Below, one piece after another: positions 27,153-35,839 of a stretch of 64,000 nt of DNA. A model generated the notes under the pieces. The model saw nothing but the letters and a program-made list of their open reading frames with translations. It had not been told where the DNA came from and did not search any database. Source of the stretch: Paenibacillus bovis (GTDB taxonomy: Bacteria > Bacillota > Bacilli > Paenibacillales > Paenibacillaceae); NCBI RefSeq assembly GCF_001421015.2, contig NZ_CP013023.1:2101501-2165500 (forward strand). Reading direction: 5' to 3'. The position numbers and the translations under genes were made by a program. Numbering within the stretch: position 1 is the first letter of the stretch; each line of letters opens with the position of its first letter.

Positions 27153-28439
27153 TTATTGGCCGGTAGCGGAAGGCTGAACCTGCACATGACTCATAATAAA
27201 CCGACTCTCCGGAATAGCGGGCATCCGGGACAGATCAATCGTCAGATCCTGCTCGGGAACGTCGTAGGTGATACGGGTAGTCAGAAACTCCAGACTGACA
27301 CGCATCACATCAATCGTCAGCCATTCGCCGGCGCAGCGATGATTGCGGTAATGATCGCCGCCACCCTGAGGGATCAGGTCAAATGGACTGCCGCTCCAGT
27401 GCTCAAACCGCTCCGGCCGGAACGTATCTGGCTGCTGCCACAGATCTTCATCATGGGTTGTGCCATACACATCCAGCAGAACCATCGTACCTTCTTCAAA
27501 GGAATAGTCGTTCCATGTAAAGTCCTTGCGTACCTGGGCACCGAGGATCGGGGTAAATGGATAAAAACGGCGTACTTCCTGCACGAACCATTGGCTGTAA
27601 GTATGATCATCGGTCTGCAAAGACTGCACCAGCTTGTGCCGTGCGTCGGGGTAATGATGCAGGGCGACCGCACTGAATACTACATAACGACCAATGGCTA
27701 CTATCGGACGAATAATATTGATCAGCTCTACAGCCGCTGTCTGGGTATCCAGCAGATTCCCCTCGGTATCGCGGTGCCAGGACATCGCATGGGCTGCGGT
27801 CTGCTCCGGAGCTTCCAGCTTGCCTTCACGAATCTGCTCAATCAGATGTCCAATCCACTGTTCGGTACGACGGCGAGCCTGTCTGCCGCGGCGATGACGC
27901 ATACCGACCGCTCCAAACGACTCCACCATATCTCCCAGATCATCGGCGACCTGCTTGACATCGCTTTCCTGCAAAGGAACCCCGGCCCACTGGCAGGCAG
28001 CGCGGCACATCACCTGCTGGGCTTCATCAAACAATACCAGCTGATCGGTACTTTGCCATTTGAGGGCAGCGGCTTCCCACTGCTGCTGGACCAGTCCGGC
28101 GATTTCATTGAGCCGTTCGGGTGACATCAGGGACATGAACAGCTTTTTACGATGCATATGTGCCTGACCATCGAGTGTCTGTACTCCTTTTTCGCCGAAT
28201 AATGATTTCTGGATACGCTTGGGAATCGCACCGCCGCGCTGGAACAGTTCTTCATTATAAAACAATTCAGCCCCTTCCTTGCCGCCGATACAGATCGCTT
28301 TTTGCCCCAGCATACGAGTCTGGAAAATATTCGACTGAAATTCCTGGCGGCGTTTCATGGCAAATTCGTATCCTTCTGAAAGCAGGCCGATTCCGCCCTC
28401 CAGAGTATGATCGCGAGGAATAGAGTTGTCATTAGTCAT
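27153..28439 (-). CDS. Cytochrome P450, CYP152 family (fatty acid peroxygenase)
   Basis: A 428-residue soluble P450. VRRFYPFTPILGAQVRKDF (near 285) contains the Arg-Pro-like active-site zone of CYP152, and GGGDHYRNHRCAGEW near 365-380 carries the heme-ligand Cys in the short CYP152 spacing. B. subtilis CypC (YbdT) of this family hydroxylates fatty acids at alpha/beta carbons using hydrogen peroxide rather than a reductase; the same is likely here. AAAGGAGA precedes ATG at 28439; 25 extra in-frame residues upstream have no ribosome site. No redox partner genes lie nearby, consistent with peroxygenase chemistry. Confidence 0.88.
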   Translation of the reverse strand: MTNDNSIPRDHTLEGGIGLLSEGYEFAMKRRQEFQSNIFQTRMLGQKAICIGGKEGAELFYNEELFQRGGAIPKRIQKSLFGEKGVQTLDGQAHMHRKKLFMSLMSPERLNEIAGLVQQQWEAAALKWQSTDQLVLFDEAQQVMCRAACQWAGVPLQESDVKQVADDLGDMVESFGAVGMRHRRGRQARRRTEQWIGHLIEQIREGKLEAPEQTAAHAMSWHRDTEGNLLDTQTAAVELINIIRPIVAIGRYVVFSAVALHHYPDARHKLVQSLQTDDHTYSQWFVQEVRRFYPFTPILGAQVRKDFTWNDYSFEEGTMVLLDVYGTTHDEDLWQQPDTFRPERFEHWSGSPFDLIPQGGGDHYRNHRCAGEWLTIDVMRVSLEFLTTRITYDVPEQDLTIDLSRMPAIPESRFIMSHVQVQPSATGQ

Positions 28440-28664
28440 AACAGGCTGTCTCCTTTGTACAGATATTTGGAATCCAATGTTCAAAAACCAGTGAAATATA
28501 AAACAAGCAGTCATTCTGTTCCTGAATTCGTAAAGCTATCCTCACATTATTACCTCTGATCTGCTTGTCTCTAATCATGAATAGAAAGAAAATCCAGTAC
28601 CAACCATTGTCCAAAGCAATCATTCGATGTATCTTGCATTCATACCGATTCCGAGGAGGAGAAC

Positions 28665-29141
28665 ATGATCACATTTGTAAGCACATCACCGGAGCTGCTG
28701 GAAGTGGAACTGTCGATCATCAATTCCAATCCATTTTACAATCGTATTATCAAAGGCAGGGAAAAGCTGACCGCCGAGGAAATCCAGCAGGAAGTCGAGG
28801 AGACGATACAGCTTGGAGCAGAGCGCTATGTAATCTGCAGCGATGATCAGCCGATAGGCATCGTAGAATATCTTTCGTTAAATCCGAACGATGGTTATCC
28901 ATGGCTGGGATTATTTATGATTGATAAAGCCTATCAAGGCCGGGGATATGGCAATCAGGCATTTCAGGCGTTCGAACAGCGGCTGATTCGTCAGAAGATT
29001 CAGGCTTTTCGTCTGGCGGTAAATATCGAAAATGAACCTGCCCATATATTCTGGAAACGGCAGAATTTGCAGTATGTAAAGCATTCGATTACACACAATA
29101 ATATGGAAGTTATTATATATGAGAAAAAGTTTGATTCATAA
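28665..29141 (+). CDS. GNAT family N-acetyltransferase
   Basis: A 158-residue GNAT-fold protein. The acetyl-CoA loop is AYQGRGYGNQAFQAF near residues 86-100 (Q/RxxGxG/A form), preceded by YPWLGLFMIDK and followed by FRLAVNIENEPAHIFWKRQNL. The substrate is unknown. GAGGAGGAGAAC precedes the ATG. It is divergent from the P450 gene across about 225 bp. Confidence 0.85.
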   Translation: MITFVSTSPELLEVELSIINSNPFYNRIIKGREKLTAEEIQQEVEETIQLGAERYVICSDDQPIGIVEYLSLNPNDGYPWLGLFMIDKAYQGRGYGNQAFQAFEQRLIRQKIQAFRLAVNIENEPAHIFWKRQNLQYVKHSITHNNMEVIIYEKKFDS

Positions 29142-29290
29142 TAAACAAGCTGCATTTTGAGTGGAACAGGTAGCATATGCATACATCGGAAATCCCTTGC
29201 TGTATCAACGATTATAGCCTGCCAATTACTATGTTTACACACAGTTAACAGAACGATAATTGTCTTAACATATTTTTACAAAAATAGTGA

Positions 29291-29319
29291 TTGACACATA
29301 GAAGGCACCCCCGTAAAAT
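29291..29319 (+). promoter_or_regulatory. SigA-type promoter for small-protein gene
   Basis: TTGACA (29291-29296), 17 nt, TAAAAT (29314-29319). The -35 is consensus and the -10 differs by one base. It lies about 45 bp before the small ORF start. Confidence 0.75.
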
Positions 29320-29365
29320 GTGCTTAAACCGTTAAGGTTTGATTTCATTTACGGGAGGGACTCTC

Positions 29366-29491
29366 ATGCTGCAAACCATTCAAAAAGTACTGGAATGGCT
29401 GTTCGTCAGCCGAAGCGGAATCTATCAGTTCGGTGACGTGTATTGTGAAGACAGCGGTTTTGTCGTCTACATCCCAAGAGAAGAAGATTGA
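29366..29491 (+). CDS. Small 41-residue protein
   Basis: An open frame of 42 codons with an ideal GGGAGGG site 8 bp before the ATG, a near-consensus promoter upstream and a hairpin terminator downstream, so it forms a complete single-gene transcription unit. The product starts MLQTIQKVLEWLFVSRSG (amphipathic helix with aromatic side) and ends with an acidic, beta-like segment (FGDVYCEDSGFVVYIPREED). It is not recognised as a known toxin, leader peptide or spore protein. A short AAACC-GTTAA-GGTTT hairpin lies in its leader. Confidence 0.7.
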   Translation: MLQTIQKVLEWLFVSRSGIYQFGDVYCEDSGFVVYIPREED

Positions 29492-29521
29492 TAGCTACAG
29501 ACATATAATGAATGCCAAATC

Positions 29522-29562
29522 AGCTGCAGATCCGTAGGCCATGCCTGGATATGCGGCTTTTG
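29522..29562 (+). terminator. Terminator after small-protein gene
   Basis: AGCTGCAGATCC (29522-29533) pairs with GGATATGCGGCT (29547-29558) with one mismatch and one wobble, followed by TTTTG. Confidence 0.65.
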
Positions 29563-29671
29563 TTTGTGCACTTTTGTTTGCTCTATAGTATGGTACAATG
29601 GCACCACCGACAGATGTTACCTACATAACCGATCCTTTTTATCCTATTATGTCAAAGGAGAAGTTCCGGCA

Positions 29672-30331
29672 ATGAACAGATTACGTACAGGAAAAAGGCA
29701 AAGGCAAGCGCAAAAATTGCACATCGTGCTGCTGGCTGTCACTACAGCCGTGTTGATCTGGTCAGCGATCAAGCCCCATGACTGGTTCACATGGATATTG
29801 GAAGTGTTCCCGGCACTGATTGGCGGGGCGATTCTGATAGTGACTTACCGGCGATTCCAGCTGACCGGTCTTGTCTACAGTCTGATTGCATTGCATATGG
29901 TCATTCTGATGATTGGCGGACATTACACCTATGCAGAGATGCCGCTATTTAACTGGCTGCGAGATACCCTGCATCTGGAGCGCAATTATTATGATCGACT
30001 GGGACATTTTATACAGGGATTTGTTCCAGCGATGATCGTTAGGGAGATGCTGCTGCGCACATCGCCGCTTCGGCCCGGCAAATGGCTGGTGACGATTGTG
30101 ATCTCGATCTGTATGGCAATCAGTGCAGCTTATGAATTGATCGAGTTTGCAGTAGCAGGGATTACCGGCACGGCTGCCGAAGCTTTTCTCGGGACACAGG
30201 GCGATGTATGGGATACCCAGTGGGATATGACATTCGCGCTGCTTGGCGCTGTCGCTGCCCTGCTGCTGTTCAGCCGTTATCACAATGCCGAACTGCGCCG
30301 TCTGGAACATTCCCGGACATTCTCAAAATGA
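29672..30331 (+). CDS. DUF2238 (YjdF-like) membrane protein
   Basis: A 219-residue integral membrane protein with about six helices. The phrase YDRLGHFIQGFVPAMIVRE near residue 110 and AAYELIEFAVAG near 155, then LGTQGDVWDTQWDM, are hallmarks of the DUF2238 family, named after E. coli YjdF. Its function is unknown. AAAGGAG lies before ATG at 29672; the longer in-frame reading to 29564 would put a terminator and unrelated residues into the protein. The basic N-terminus (RLRTGKRQRQAQK) suggests a cytoplasmic start. Confidence 0.87.
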   Translation: MNRLRTGKRQRQAQKLHIVLLAVTTAVLIWSAIKPHDWFTWILEVFPALIGGAILIVTYRRFQLTGLVYSLIALHMVILMIGGHYTYAEMPLFNWLRDTLHLERNYYDRLGHFIQGFVPAMIVREMLLRTSPLRPGKWLVTIVISICMAISAAYELIEFAVAGITGTAAEAFLGTQGDVWDTQWDMTFALLGAVAALLLFSRYHNAELRRLEHSRTFSK

Positions 30332-30499
30332 GACAGGCAATTTCGCGGCAACACGTTATAATAGGGAAGATGACAGGGAACTGATTGCTGTACATTGTTC
30401 ATGCCGTTGCGTCTGTACCCAAAGGCTCAAGCAGACGTTCGCTTCCCAAAATGGTATGATGTAGAGACACCTATTTTACAGCTGAAAGGATAAATCGAT

Positions 30500-31036
30500 A
30501 TGGCAGAATTGCAAAAAGCAACATTCGCTGGCGGATGCTTCTGGTGCATGGTGACTCCATTTGAGGAATTGCCCGGTATTCATGGTATCGTATCCGGTTA
30601 CACCGGCGGACATGTAAAGAACCCAACGTATGAACAGGTCAAGACCGGCAATACCGGTCATTATGAAGTAGTGGAAATTACATTTGATCCAGAGCTTTTC
30701 CCGTATGAACGTCTGCTGGAATTGTACTGGCCGCAGATTGATCCAACAGATGACGGCGGACAATTTCATGATCGCGGCACCCAATACCGCACAGCTATTT
30801 TCTATCATAATGACGAGCAGCAAGAGCTGGCGCAAAAGACAAAGGCGGAAGTGGGAGCAAGCGGACGGTTTGGCGACAAGCCCGTTGTCACCGAGATTCT
30901 GCCTGCCGATGTGTTTTATCCGGCTGAAGAATACCATCAGGATTATCACAAAAAGAACACCAAGCACTACAAGGAAGACCGCGAAAAATCCGGTCGGGAT
31001 GAATTTATCAATGAGCACTGGGATAATCAGGGTTAA
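30500..31036 (+). CDS. msrA: Peptide-methionine (S)-S-oxide reductase
   Basis: A 178-residue MsrA. The catalytic GGCFWCM is at residues ~11-17 with the nucleophilic first Cys, followed by VSGYTGG near 35. Length and the end of the catalytic domain (EEYHQDYHKK) are as usual for the family. The enzyme repairs S-sulfoxides of methionine using thioredoxin-type reductants. A GAAAGGA site precedes the ATG. No msrB is adjacent. Confidence 0.95.
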   Translation: MAELQKATFAGGCFWCMVTPFEELPGIHGIVSGYTGGHVKNPTYEQVKTGNTGHYEVVEITFDPELFPYERLLELYWPQIDPTDDGGQFHDRGTQYRTAIFYHNDEQQELAQKTKAEVGASGRFGDKPVVTEILPADVFYPAEEYHQDYHKKNTKHYKEDREKSGRDEFINEHWDNQG

Positions 31037-31143
31037 CGCATAGTTTATCGTCAAATAGCGGTATAAGGATCATTCTGTATATTCCACTGGGAATAGGGAT
31101 AGATGCCTGATACCGTTATTTGCATAGGACAGGAGGTGTCACT

Positions 31144-31745
31144 TTGCACATTCCCAAGTCGATCGCTCTTATAGCGAGTACATTGATACAGCCCGGCTAT
31201 CTGGCAGAGGGCAATGCAAGGCAGCGCTCCGCGTATCAGGTGCTGCAGCAGCTGGATCTGTTATCTACCCTGTCTGCCTATAATCCGGTATTGGCGGGAA
31301 CAATTCCACTTGATATTGATATCAGCAGCAGCGATCTGGATATTCTGTGTGAAGTATATGATCCCGATCGCTTTGAAGCCCTACTGATCCGTTATTATAG
31401 TCATATGACGGATTGGACACTAAGCCGCCGCGAAGCAGATGGACTTATCCGTACAGTTGCACGCTGGAGCTATAAAGGATGGGAAATTGAAGTGTTTGCC
31501 CAGCCTCGTCCTGTTACTGATCAGAACGGATTCCGTCATATGATCGTAGAGCAGCGATTACTCGATGGTCTCGGGGAGAGGGACGCCGGCAGATTCGGCT
31601 GCGCAAACAGCAGGGGATGAAGACCGAACCGGCATTTGCTCATTATTTGTCACTGGCGGGAGATCCTTACGAGGCATTGCTGGATATGTATGACTGGAAC
31701 GATCAACAGCTGCTGCAATTGATCGCCGAACAAAGCCTGAAATAG
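31144..31745 (+). pseudogene. DUF4269 family protein, interrupted by a frameshift
   Basis: The frame from TTG at 31144 (AGGAGGTG at 31131-31138) encodes a typical DUF4269 N-part: PVLAGTIPLDIDI, SDLDILCEVYD, WEIEVFAQPRPV, RHMIVEQRLL. It leaves the family sequence at about residue 144 and stops at 31620. The missing C-part (QIRLRKQQGMKTEPAFAHYL, GDPYEALLDM) continues in another frame to TAG at 31743-31745. One extra G in the GGGG run at 31573-31576 would join both parts into a 200-residue protein. Either a real one-base deletion or a sequencing error fits. The family has a nucleotidyltransferase-like look (SDLD), but its function is unknown. Confidence 0.75.
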
Positions 31746-31849
31746 AAGCCCGGAATAGCGTAATCGGTTCATTATTCAATTTTCAGGAAGAAATACCGTT
31801 AATAATAAAGTATGCATTTTATTCTTAATTGAGGAAAAGAGATGATTTC

Positions 31850-32584
31850 ATGGCTTTGAGAAATCCTGTGTTTAATAACAGGGCATTTTCGGAAGAAAGG
31901 GATTATGATCAAAGGGAGTCTATGACAATTGCCGGTGCAGCAGGCAAAGCATTGGTACTGACAGTGCTGCTTATCCTATCCGCTGCGTACACATGGTACT
32001 TATTTAACAAGGGTGAAGACATCCGTACTTACATGATCGTCGGCATGATTGGCAGTCTGGTGATCGCACTGCCTACTACATTTTTCCCGAAAATCGCTCC
32101 GGTTACAGCGCCGCTGTATGTGATTGTGAACGGGCTGGCGCTGGGCGGTCTGTCGGCAATGGTCGAGACGGTCTATCCTGGTATTGCGCTGAATGCTGTT
32201 CTGATTACAGTAGGCATTCTGTTCTTTATGCTGCTGCTGTATGCAACACGTATTGTACGCGTAACTCCCGGACTGGCTATGGGGATTATGCTCTGTACGC
32301 TGGCGATTGCTTTTGTGTACCTGATTAATTTTGTATTGAGTTTTTTCGGTATGAGTGTGCCTTATATTCATGATACCGGCTGGATCGGTATCGGGATTAG
32401 CATCTTTGTTGTGATCGTGGCAACTGCCAATCTGCTGCTCGATTTCCGGACGATCGAAGAGTCGGCTCAGGCAGGTATGCCGAAATACATGGAATGGTAT
32501 GGCGCATTCGGTCTGATGGTAACCGTGATCTGGATGTACGTAGAGATTCTGAGACTGCTCAGCAAACTCGCCAGCCGGGATTGA
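31850..32584 (+). CDS. Bax inhibitor-1/YccA-type membrane protein
   Basis: A 244-residue protein with about seven hydrophobic helices. The N-terminus RNPVFNNRAF is typical of the bacterial BI-1-like group, and the last helix region ends with a charged pair before RLLSKLASRD. The Asp-containing helices (LLLDFRTIEESAQAGMPKYMEW) resemble the calcium/pH-sensing diaspartyl region of the TMBIM family (B. subtilis YetJ is a calcium-leak channel). The ATG at 31850 is preferred to the in-frame TTG at 31829. Role inferred at family level: membrane ion leak or stress protein. Confidence 0.85.
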   Translation: MALRNPVFNNRAFSEERDYDQRESMTIAGAAGKALVLTVLLILSAAYTWYLFNKGEDIRTYMIVGMIGSLVIALPTTFFPKIAPVTAPLYVIVNGLALGGLSAMVETVYPGIALNAVLITVGILFFMLLLYATRIVRVTPGLAMGIMLCTLAIAFVYLINFVLSFFGMSVPYIHDTGWIGIGISIFVVIVATANLLLDFRTIEESAQAGMPKYMEWYGAFGLMVTVIWMYVEILRLLSKLASRD

Positions 32585-32625
32585 TCGATAATTTGTCGAT
32601 ACCAAAGGGTAAAAAATAGCACAAT

Positions 32626-32694
32626 AAAAGTCTGTATGACTGGTCAGATTCTCTTTTGAATTGAGAGATGAATGGTCAGACGTACAGGCTTTTT
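32626..32694 (+). terminator. Terminator after BI-1 family gene
   Basis: AAAAGTCTGTA pairs with TACAGGCTTTT across a long, internally structured loop (CTCTTTTGAATTGAGAG and GGTCAG repeats), followed by T residues. Confidence 0.7.
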
Positions 32695-32884
32695 GGTGTG
32701 ACAACAGGTGGCAGGGATGCATGTAAATAACGATATGGACAAGAATCGGGGATTGACGATGTTCTTTTTATTCGTCAATATATGATACAAGCATCACCAC
32801 CTCGCTGCTTGTATTTGTTGCAGCAACAGCCGTGGGGTAGTTCATTGTAGGGTTACAAAATATGGTTACGGAGGAGGAAACATT

Positions 32885-33172
32885 ATGATTCTGGAAGTTG
32901 CCGTGCTGAATGTCAAAGCTGGACATACCGATGCATTCGAAGACCATTTTCGCGAAGCCAGCCGCATTATTGCCGGAATGAAAGGGTATGTGTCCCATGA
33001 ACTGCAGCGCTGTCTGGAAATCGACAATCAATACATACTGCTCGTTCGCTGGGAGACACTGGAAGACCATACCGAGGGATTCCGCGGCTCGGAATCTTAT
33101 CAGGAATGGAAAAAGCTGCTGCATCGTTATTATGATCCGTTTCCGGTTGTGCATCATTATGAATTGGCTTGA
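32885..33172 (+). CDS. Antibiotic biosynthesis monooxygenase (ABM) family protein
   Basis: A 95-residue ferredoxin-like ABM protein: LEVAVLNVKAGHTDAFEDHF at the start, GYVSHELQRCLE in the middle, and LVRWETLEDHTEGFRGS near residue 60. Members include heme-degrading and quinone-oxidising enzymes, but many have unknown roles. GGAGGAGG precedes the ATG. A GNAT gene starts about 50 bp downstream. Confidence 0.85.
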   Translation: MILEVAVLNVKAGHTDAFEDHFREASRIIAGMKGYVSHELQRCLEIDNQYILLVRWETLEDHTEGFRGSESYQEWKKLLHRYYDPFPVVHHYELA

Positions 33173-33220
33173 AAAGGGCAATGATTCTGGTTGGAACACT
33201 TTAACCAAGGGGGCATACAT

Positions 33221-33676
33221 ATGATTACCATTTTACCAGTACAAGCCAGTGATAAGGATTTGCACCAGTTGATCAAGGAGCTGGATGCTTACCTGATGGA
33301 ATGTTATCCGGCAGAGTCTATTTACGGATTGGATCTGGATGACCCGGCTTCTTTTATGATCGCTTATGATAAGGAAGGGTTGCCTGTAGGCTGTGGAGCT
33401 ATTCGTGCACTGGATAAACATCATACCGAGCTAAAGCGGTTTTACGTTCGCTCCTCGCATCGCCGGCAGGGGATAGCCAGCAGGCTGCTGCAAGCATTGG
33501 AAGAACAGGCACGAGAGGCGGGATTTCAAATCATTCGCCTGGAGACAGGAGCTGCCCAGCCGGAAGCAATCGCTTTTTATCAGCGGTACGGATATGAGCA
33601 GATAGAACGATTTGGCATATATGTGGATGATGAGAGCAGCCTTTGCTATGAGAAAAAGCTGCTGCACCCAATGTGA
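33221..33676 (+). CDS. GNAT family N-acetyltransferase
   Basis: A 151-residue GNAT protein with the acetyl-CoA loop SSHRRQGIASRLLQALE near residues 82-98 and the typical RLETGAAQPEAIAFYQRYGYE near 110-130. The start at 33221 follows AAGGGGG; ten in-frame residues upstream are not supported by a site. It probably forms a unit with the preceding ABM gene. Substrate unknown; the layout resembles small-molecule or amino-acid acetyltransferases. Confidence 0.87.
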   Translation: MITILPVQASDKDLHQLIKELDAYLMECYPAESIYGLDLDDPASFMIAYDKEGLPVGCGAIRALDKHHTELKRFYVRSSHRRQGIASRLLQALEEQAREAGFQIIRLETGAAQPEAIAFYQRYGYEQIERFGIYVDDESSLCYEKKLLHPM

Positions 33677-33799
33677 GATGTTATTAACTATGATGTAGAC
33701 AGTTATTACAGGCAATACCGAGAAAAATATGGGTTTTGGGAAGTATACGTGGTATCCTATTTCATTATCAAATGACTATTCTGGAGAGGGTGAAAAGCA

Positions 33800-34021
33800 A
33801 TGCCATTTATTACTGTCAAAGTGCTGGAAGGCAAAACGGTTGAGCAAAAGCGTGAATTGGTACAGAAAATGTCGGAGTTGGTCTCGGATGTATTTGAGGT
33901 AGAGAAAGAAAAAATCTTTATCTTTTTTGAGGATCTGGCACCGCATAATTATGGCAAGCATGGAGAGCTGCTGCCTTATTTGAATACATCGTCCGTAGAG
34001 GAGTCTGGCGAACAGGCATAA
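33800..34021 (+). CDS. 4-oxalocrotonate tautomerase-like protein
   Basis: A 73-residue member of the tautomerase family. Pro follows the initiator Met (MPFITVKVLEGKT) and becomes the catalytic N-terminal base after Met removal; the helix KRELVQKMSELVSDVF and the strand KIFIFFEDLAPHNYGKHG are typical. Small hexameric enzymes of this type act on enol/keto acids; the physiological substrate is unknown. GGAGAGGG precedes the ATG. A LysE-type exporter gene follows after 26 bp, probably co-transcribed. Confidence 0.87.
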   Translation: MPFITVKVLEGKTVEQKRELVQKMSELVSDVFEVEKEKIFIFFEDLAPHNYGKHGELLPYLNTSSVEESGEQA

Positions 34022-34047
34022 GTACAAGGTTATAGGGGGATATAGAG

Positions 34048-34686
34048 ATGTGGGGAATCGAACATTACTGGTTGTTTGTCTTATCGAGTATTTTGCTGAA
34101 TATCACACCCGGCAGTGATACCATTTATATTTTGAGCCGCAGTATGTTTCAGGGCAAGCAGGCGGGATTGATGTCTGTCTATGGTATTATCAGCGGCTCA
34201 CTGGTACATACGCTGCTGGCAGGACTGGGATTATCACTGATCCTGATGCAGTCGGCACTTGCTTTTAATCTGGTCAAATGGATCGGAGCCGGCTATCTGA
34301 TCTGGATGGGTATTCGCGCTCTGATGGCGCGGCAGCAGGAAGGAACAGCACTCCAGCGTGTAGAGCAGCGTCCACTGCGCAAAATCTATCTGCAGGGTAT
34401 GCTGACCAATGTGCTGAATCCAAAGGTAGCATTGTTTTATCTGGCTTTTATCCCGCAGTTTGTCAGTCCTGCACAGCATATGGGGCCAGTTCCGTTTCTT
34501 CTGCTTGGTTTGACATTTAGCGCGACTGGATTATTGTGGTGCATGCTGCTGGTCCTATTTTCCAGTAAAATGTCCAGCCGACTGCAATCCAGCCGGGCAT
34601 CCCGTTATCTGAACAAAATCACCGGTGGCATTTTTGTACTGCTGGGGTTGAACCTGCTGCGCACCTCGCGGCATGTATCATCCTGA
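34048..34686 (+). CDS. LysE/RhtB family amino acid exporter
   Basis: A 212-residue membrane protein with about six helices. SILLNITPGSDTIYILSRS near the start is the signature of the LysE/RhtB family, and MLTNVLNPKVALFYLAFIPQFV near residue 112-133 holds the second conserved Asn-Pro. It probably exports amino acids such as homoserine, threonine or lysine. It directly follows the tautomerase gene. A 16-bp hairpin terminates the unit. Confidence 0.9.
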   Translation: MWGIEHYWLFVLSSILLNITPGSDTIYILSRSMFQGKQAGLMSVYGIISGSLVHTLLAGLGLSLILMQSALAFNLVKWIGAGYLIWMGIRALMARQQEGTALQRVEQRPLRKIYLQGMLTNVLNPKVALFYLAFIPQFVSPAQHMGPVPFLLLGLTFSATGLLWCMLLVLFSSKMSSRLQSSRASRYLNKITGGIFVLLGLNLLRTSRHVSS

Positions 34687-34751
34687 GCGTCCGCTATTCT
34701 GTCGGATACCGAGCTCCTATACGTAACGTATAACGAATAATCATGCACAAA

Positions 34752-34794
34752 AAATAGCCAGCAGACCGGTATAGAGGCGGTCTGCTGGCTATTT
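34752..34794. terminator. Bidirectional terminator (16-bp perfect stem)
   Basis: 34752-34767 pairs perfectly with 34779-34794 around an 11-nt loop. It serves LysE on the plus strand, and the stop codon of the minus-strand hydrolase lies inside the stem. Confidence 0.88.
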
Positions 34795-35724
34795 GGCTGT
34801 TGGACAGTGGCGACCAAGCCAGTCCAGGATATCTGCAGTCACTTCGTCGCGGTTGGTATCATTGAGTGTCTCATGCCGTGCATCCGGATACAGCTTCATT
34901 TCCACATCGCTCAATTGCAGACGCTGATACTGTTCATATAATTTGCGTACCCCTTTGCCGTAGCCGCCTACAGGATCGCGGTCGCCGCTGAACAGATAGA
35001 CAGGTTTATCCTTGGGAATTCGCTGCATATGGGCTGGCTGATGAATCTCGATAAGCAGCTGGAAAAAATGGACATAAAAACGCACACTGGCAAGCTGGGC
35101 GCAGTAAGGATCATTAATAAACAGCGCGACTTCCTCCGGATCACGGGACAGCCAGTCAAAACGGGTTGCCCGTGGACGAGGCAGCCCGCGGTTGAATGGA
35201 CCGAATACAAGTGCATTCAGCAGCATGCTGCGATGCAGTGGTCCACGCAGACGCCGCTGCAGCAGTGCCAGACGCTCACCCACCTGCAGGAGTCCGCGAG
35301 GGCCGTTAGTACCGGACAAGATAAATCCATCGTATAAATCCGGATGATCGTACATCAGCTTCTGTACGATAAATGAACCCATGCTGTGTCCGAGAATATA
35401 TAGCGGCAGTGCAGCATACTGCTCATGGATCCAGCCGGACAGCATGGCCAGATCTTCCTCCATCCAGTAGAATCCATCTTCACCAGGATCGCCGATATCT
35501 TCAGGAGTGGCGGCTGTCAGCCCATGGCCCCGGTGGTCATTGGCATAGACGGCATAACCCTGGGCAGTGAGAGATTGAGCCAGCCGGTGATAGCGCCGCG
35601 CAGTCTCGGCCATGCCATGCGATATTTGTATAACAGCATGTACAGGCTGCTGATCGGGCAGCCATTCGTAGATATGCACCTGAATGCCTTCTCCATCTGT
35701 CATGCGAAAAGTACGTTCCTGCAT
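34789..35724 (-). CDS. Alpha/beta hydrolase (monoacylglycerol lipase-like, S33/Hydrolase_4)
   Basis: A 311-residue hydrolase. HVYEWLP-type opening, ISHGMAETARRYHRLA (oxyanion-hole HGM) near residue 40, ANDHRGHG near 72, the nucleophile elbow ILGHSMGSF near 119, FSGDRDPVGGYG near 245 and the final DARHETLND with the catalytic His. This is the serine aminopeptidase/lysophospholipase-like clan; monoacylglycerol or lysophospholipid esters are plausible substrates. ATG at 35724 follows AAAGGAG; seven upstream in-frame residues are not supported. No signal peptide. Confidence 0.88.
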   Translation of the reverse strand: MQERTFRMTDGEGIQVHIYEWLPDQQPVHAVIQISHGMAETARRYHRLAQSLTAQGYAVYANDHRGHGLTAATPEDIGDPGEDGFYWMEEDLAMLSGWIHEQYAALPLYILGHSMGSFIVQKLMYDHPDLYDGFILSGTNGPRGLLQVGERLALLQRRLRGPLHRSMLLNALVFGPFNRGLPRPRATRFDWLSRDPEEVALFINDPYCAQLASVRFYVHFFQLLIEIHQPAHMQRIPKDKPVYLFSGDRDPVGGYGKGVRKLYEQYQRLQLSDVEMKLYPDARHETLNDTNRDEVTADILDWLGRHCPTAK

Positions 35725-35756
35725 GATTATGCAACTCCTTTCCATTCATAAATATA

Positions 35757-35791
35757 ACCTGTACCAGTGTGAAGATCACACCGATACAGGT
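35757..35791. terminator. Hairpin between manA and hydrolase gene
   Basis: ACCTGTA...GTGTG, loop AAGAT, CACAC...TACAGGT. The stem is good, but T-tracts are poor on both strands, so termination is uncertain. Confidence 0.35.
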
Positions 35792-35839
35792 CTGTTATTT
35801 AAAAAGTATATATAAGCCTATGAAATCCAATACAACCGA

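Noticed and set aside
27021..28124. 367-codon open frame antisense to the P450 gene
   Set aside because: Mirror frame of a clear P450 gene; no family features.
29309..29354. Long hairpin CCCGTAAAATG...CATTTACGGG that would hide the ribosome site of the 41-residue gene
   Set aside because: Its 5' arm overlaps the -10 box of the promoter at 29291-29319 and would not be transcribed.
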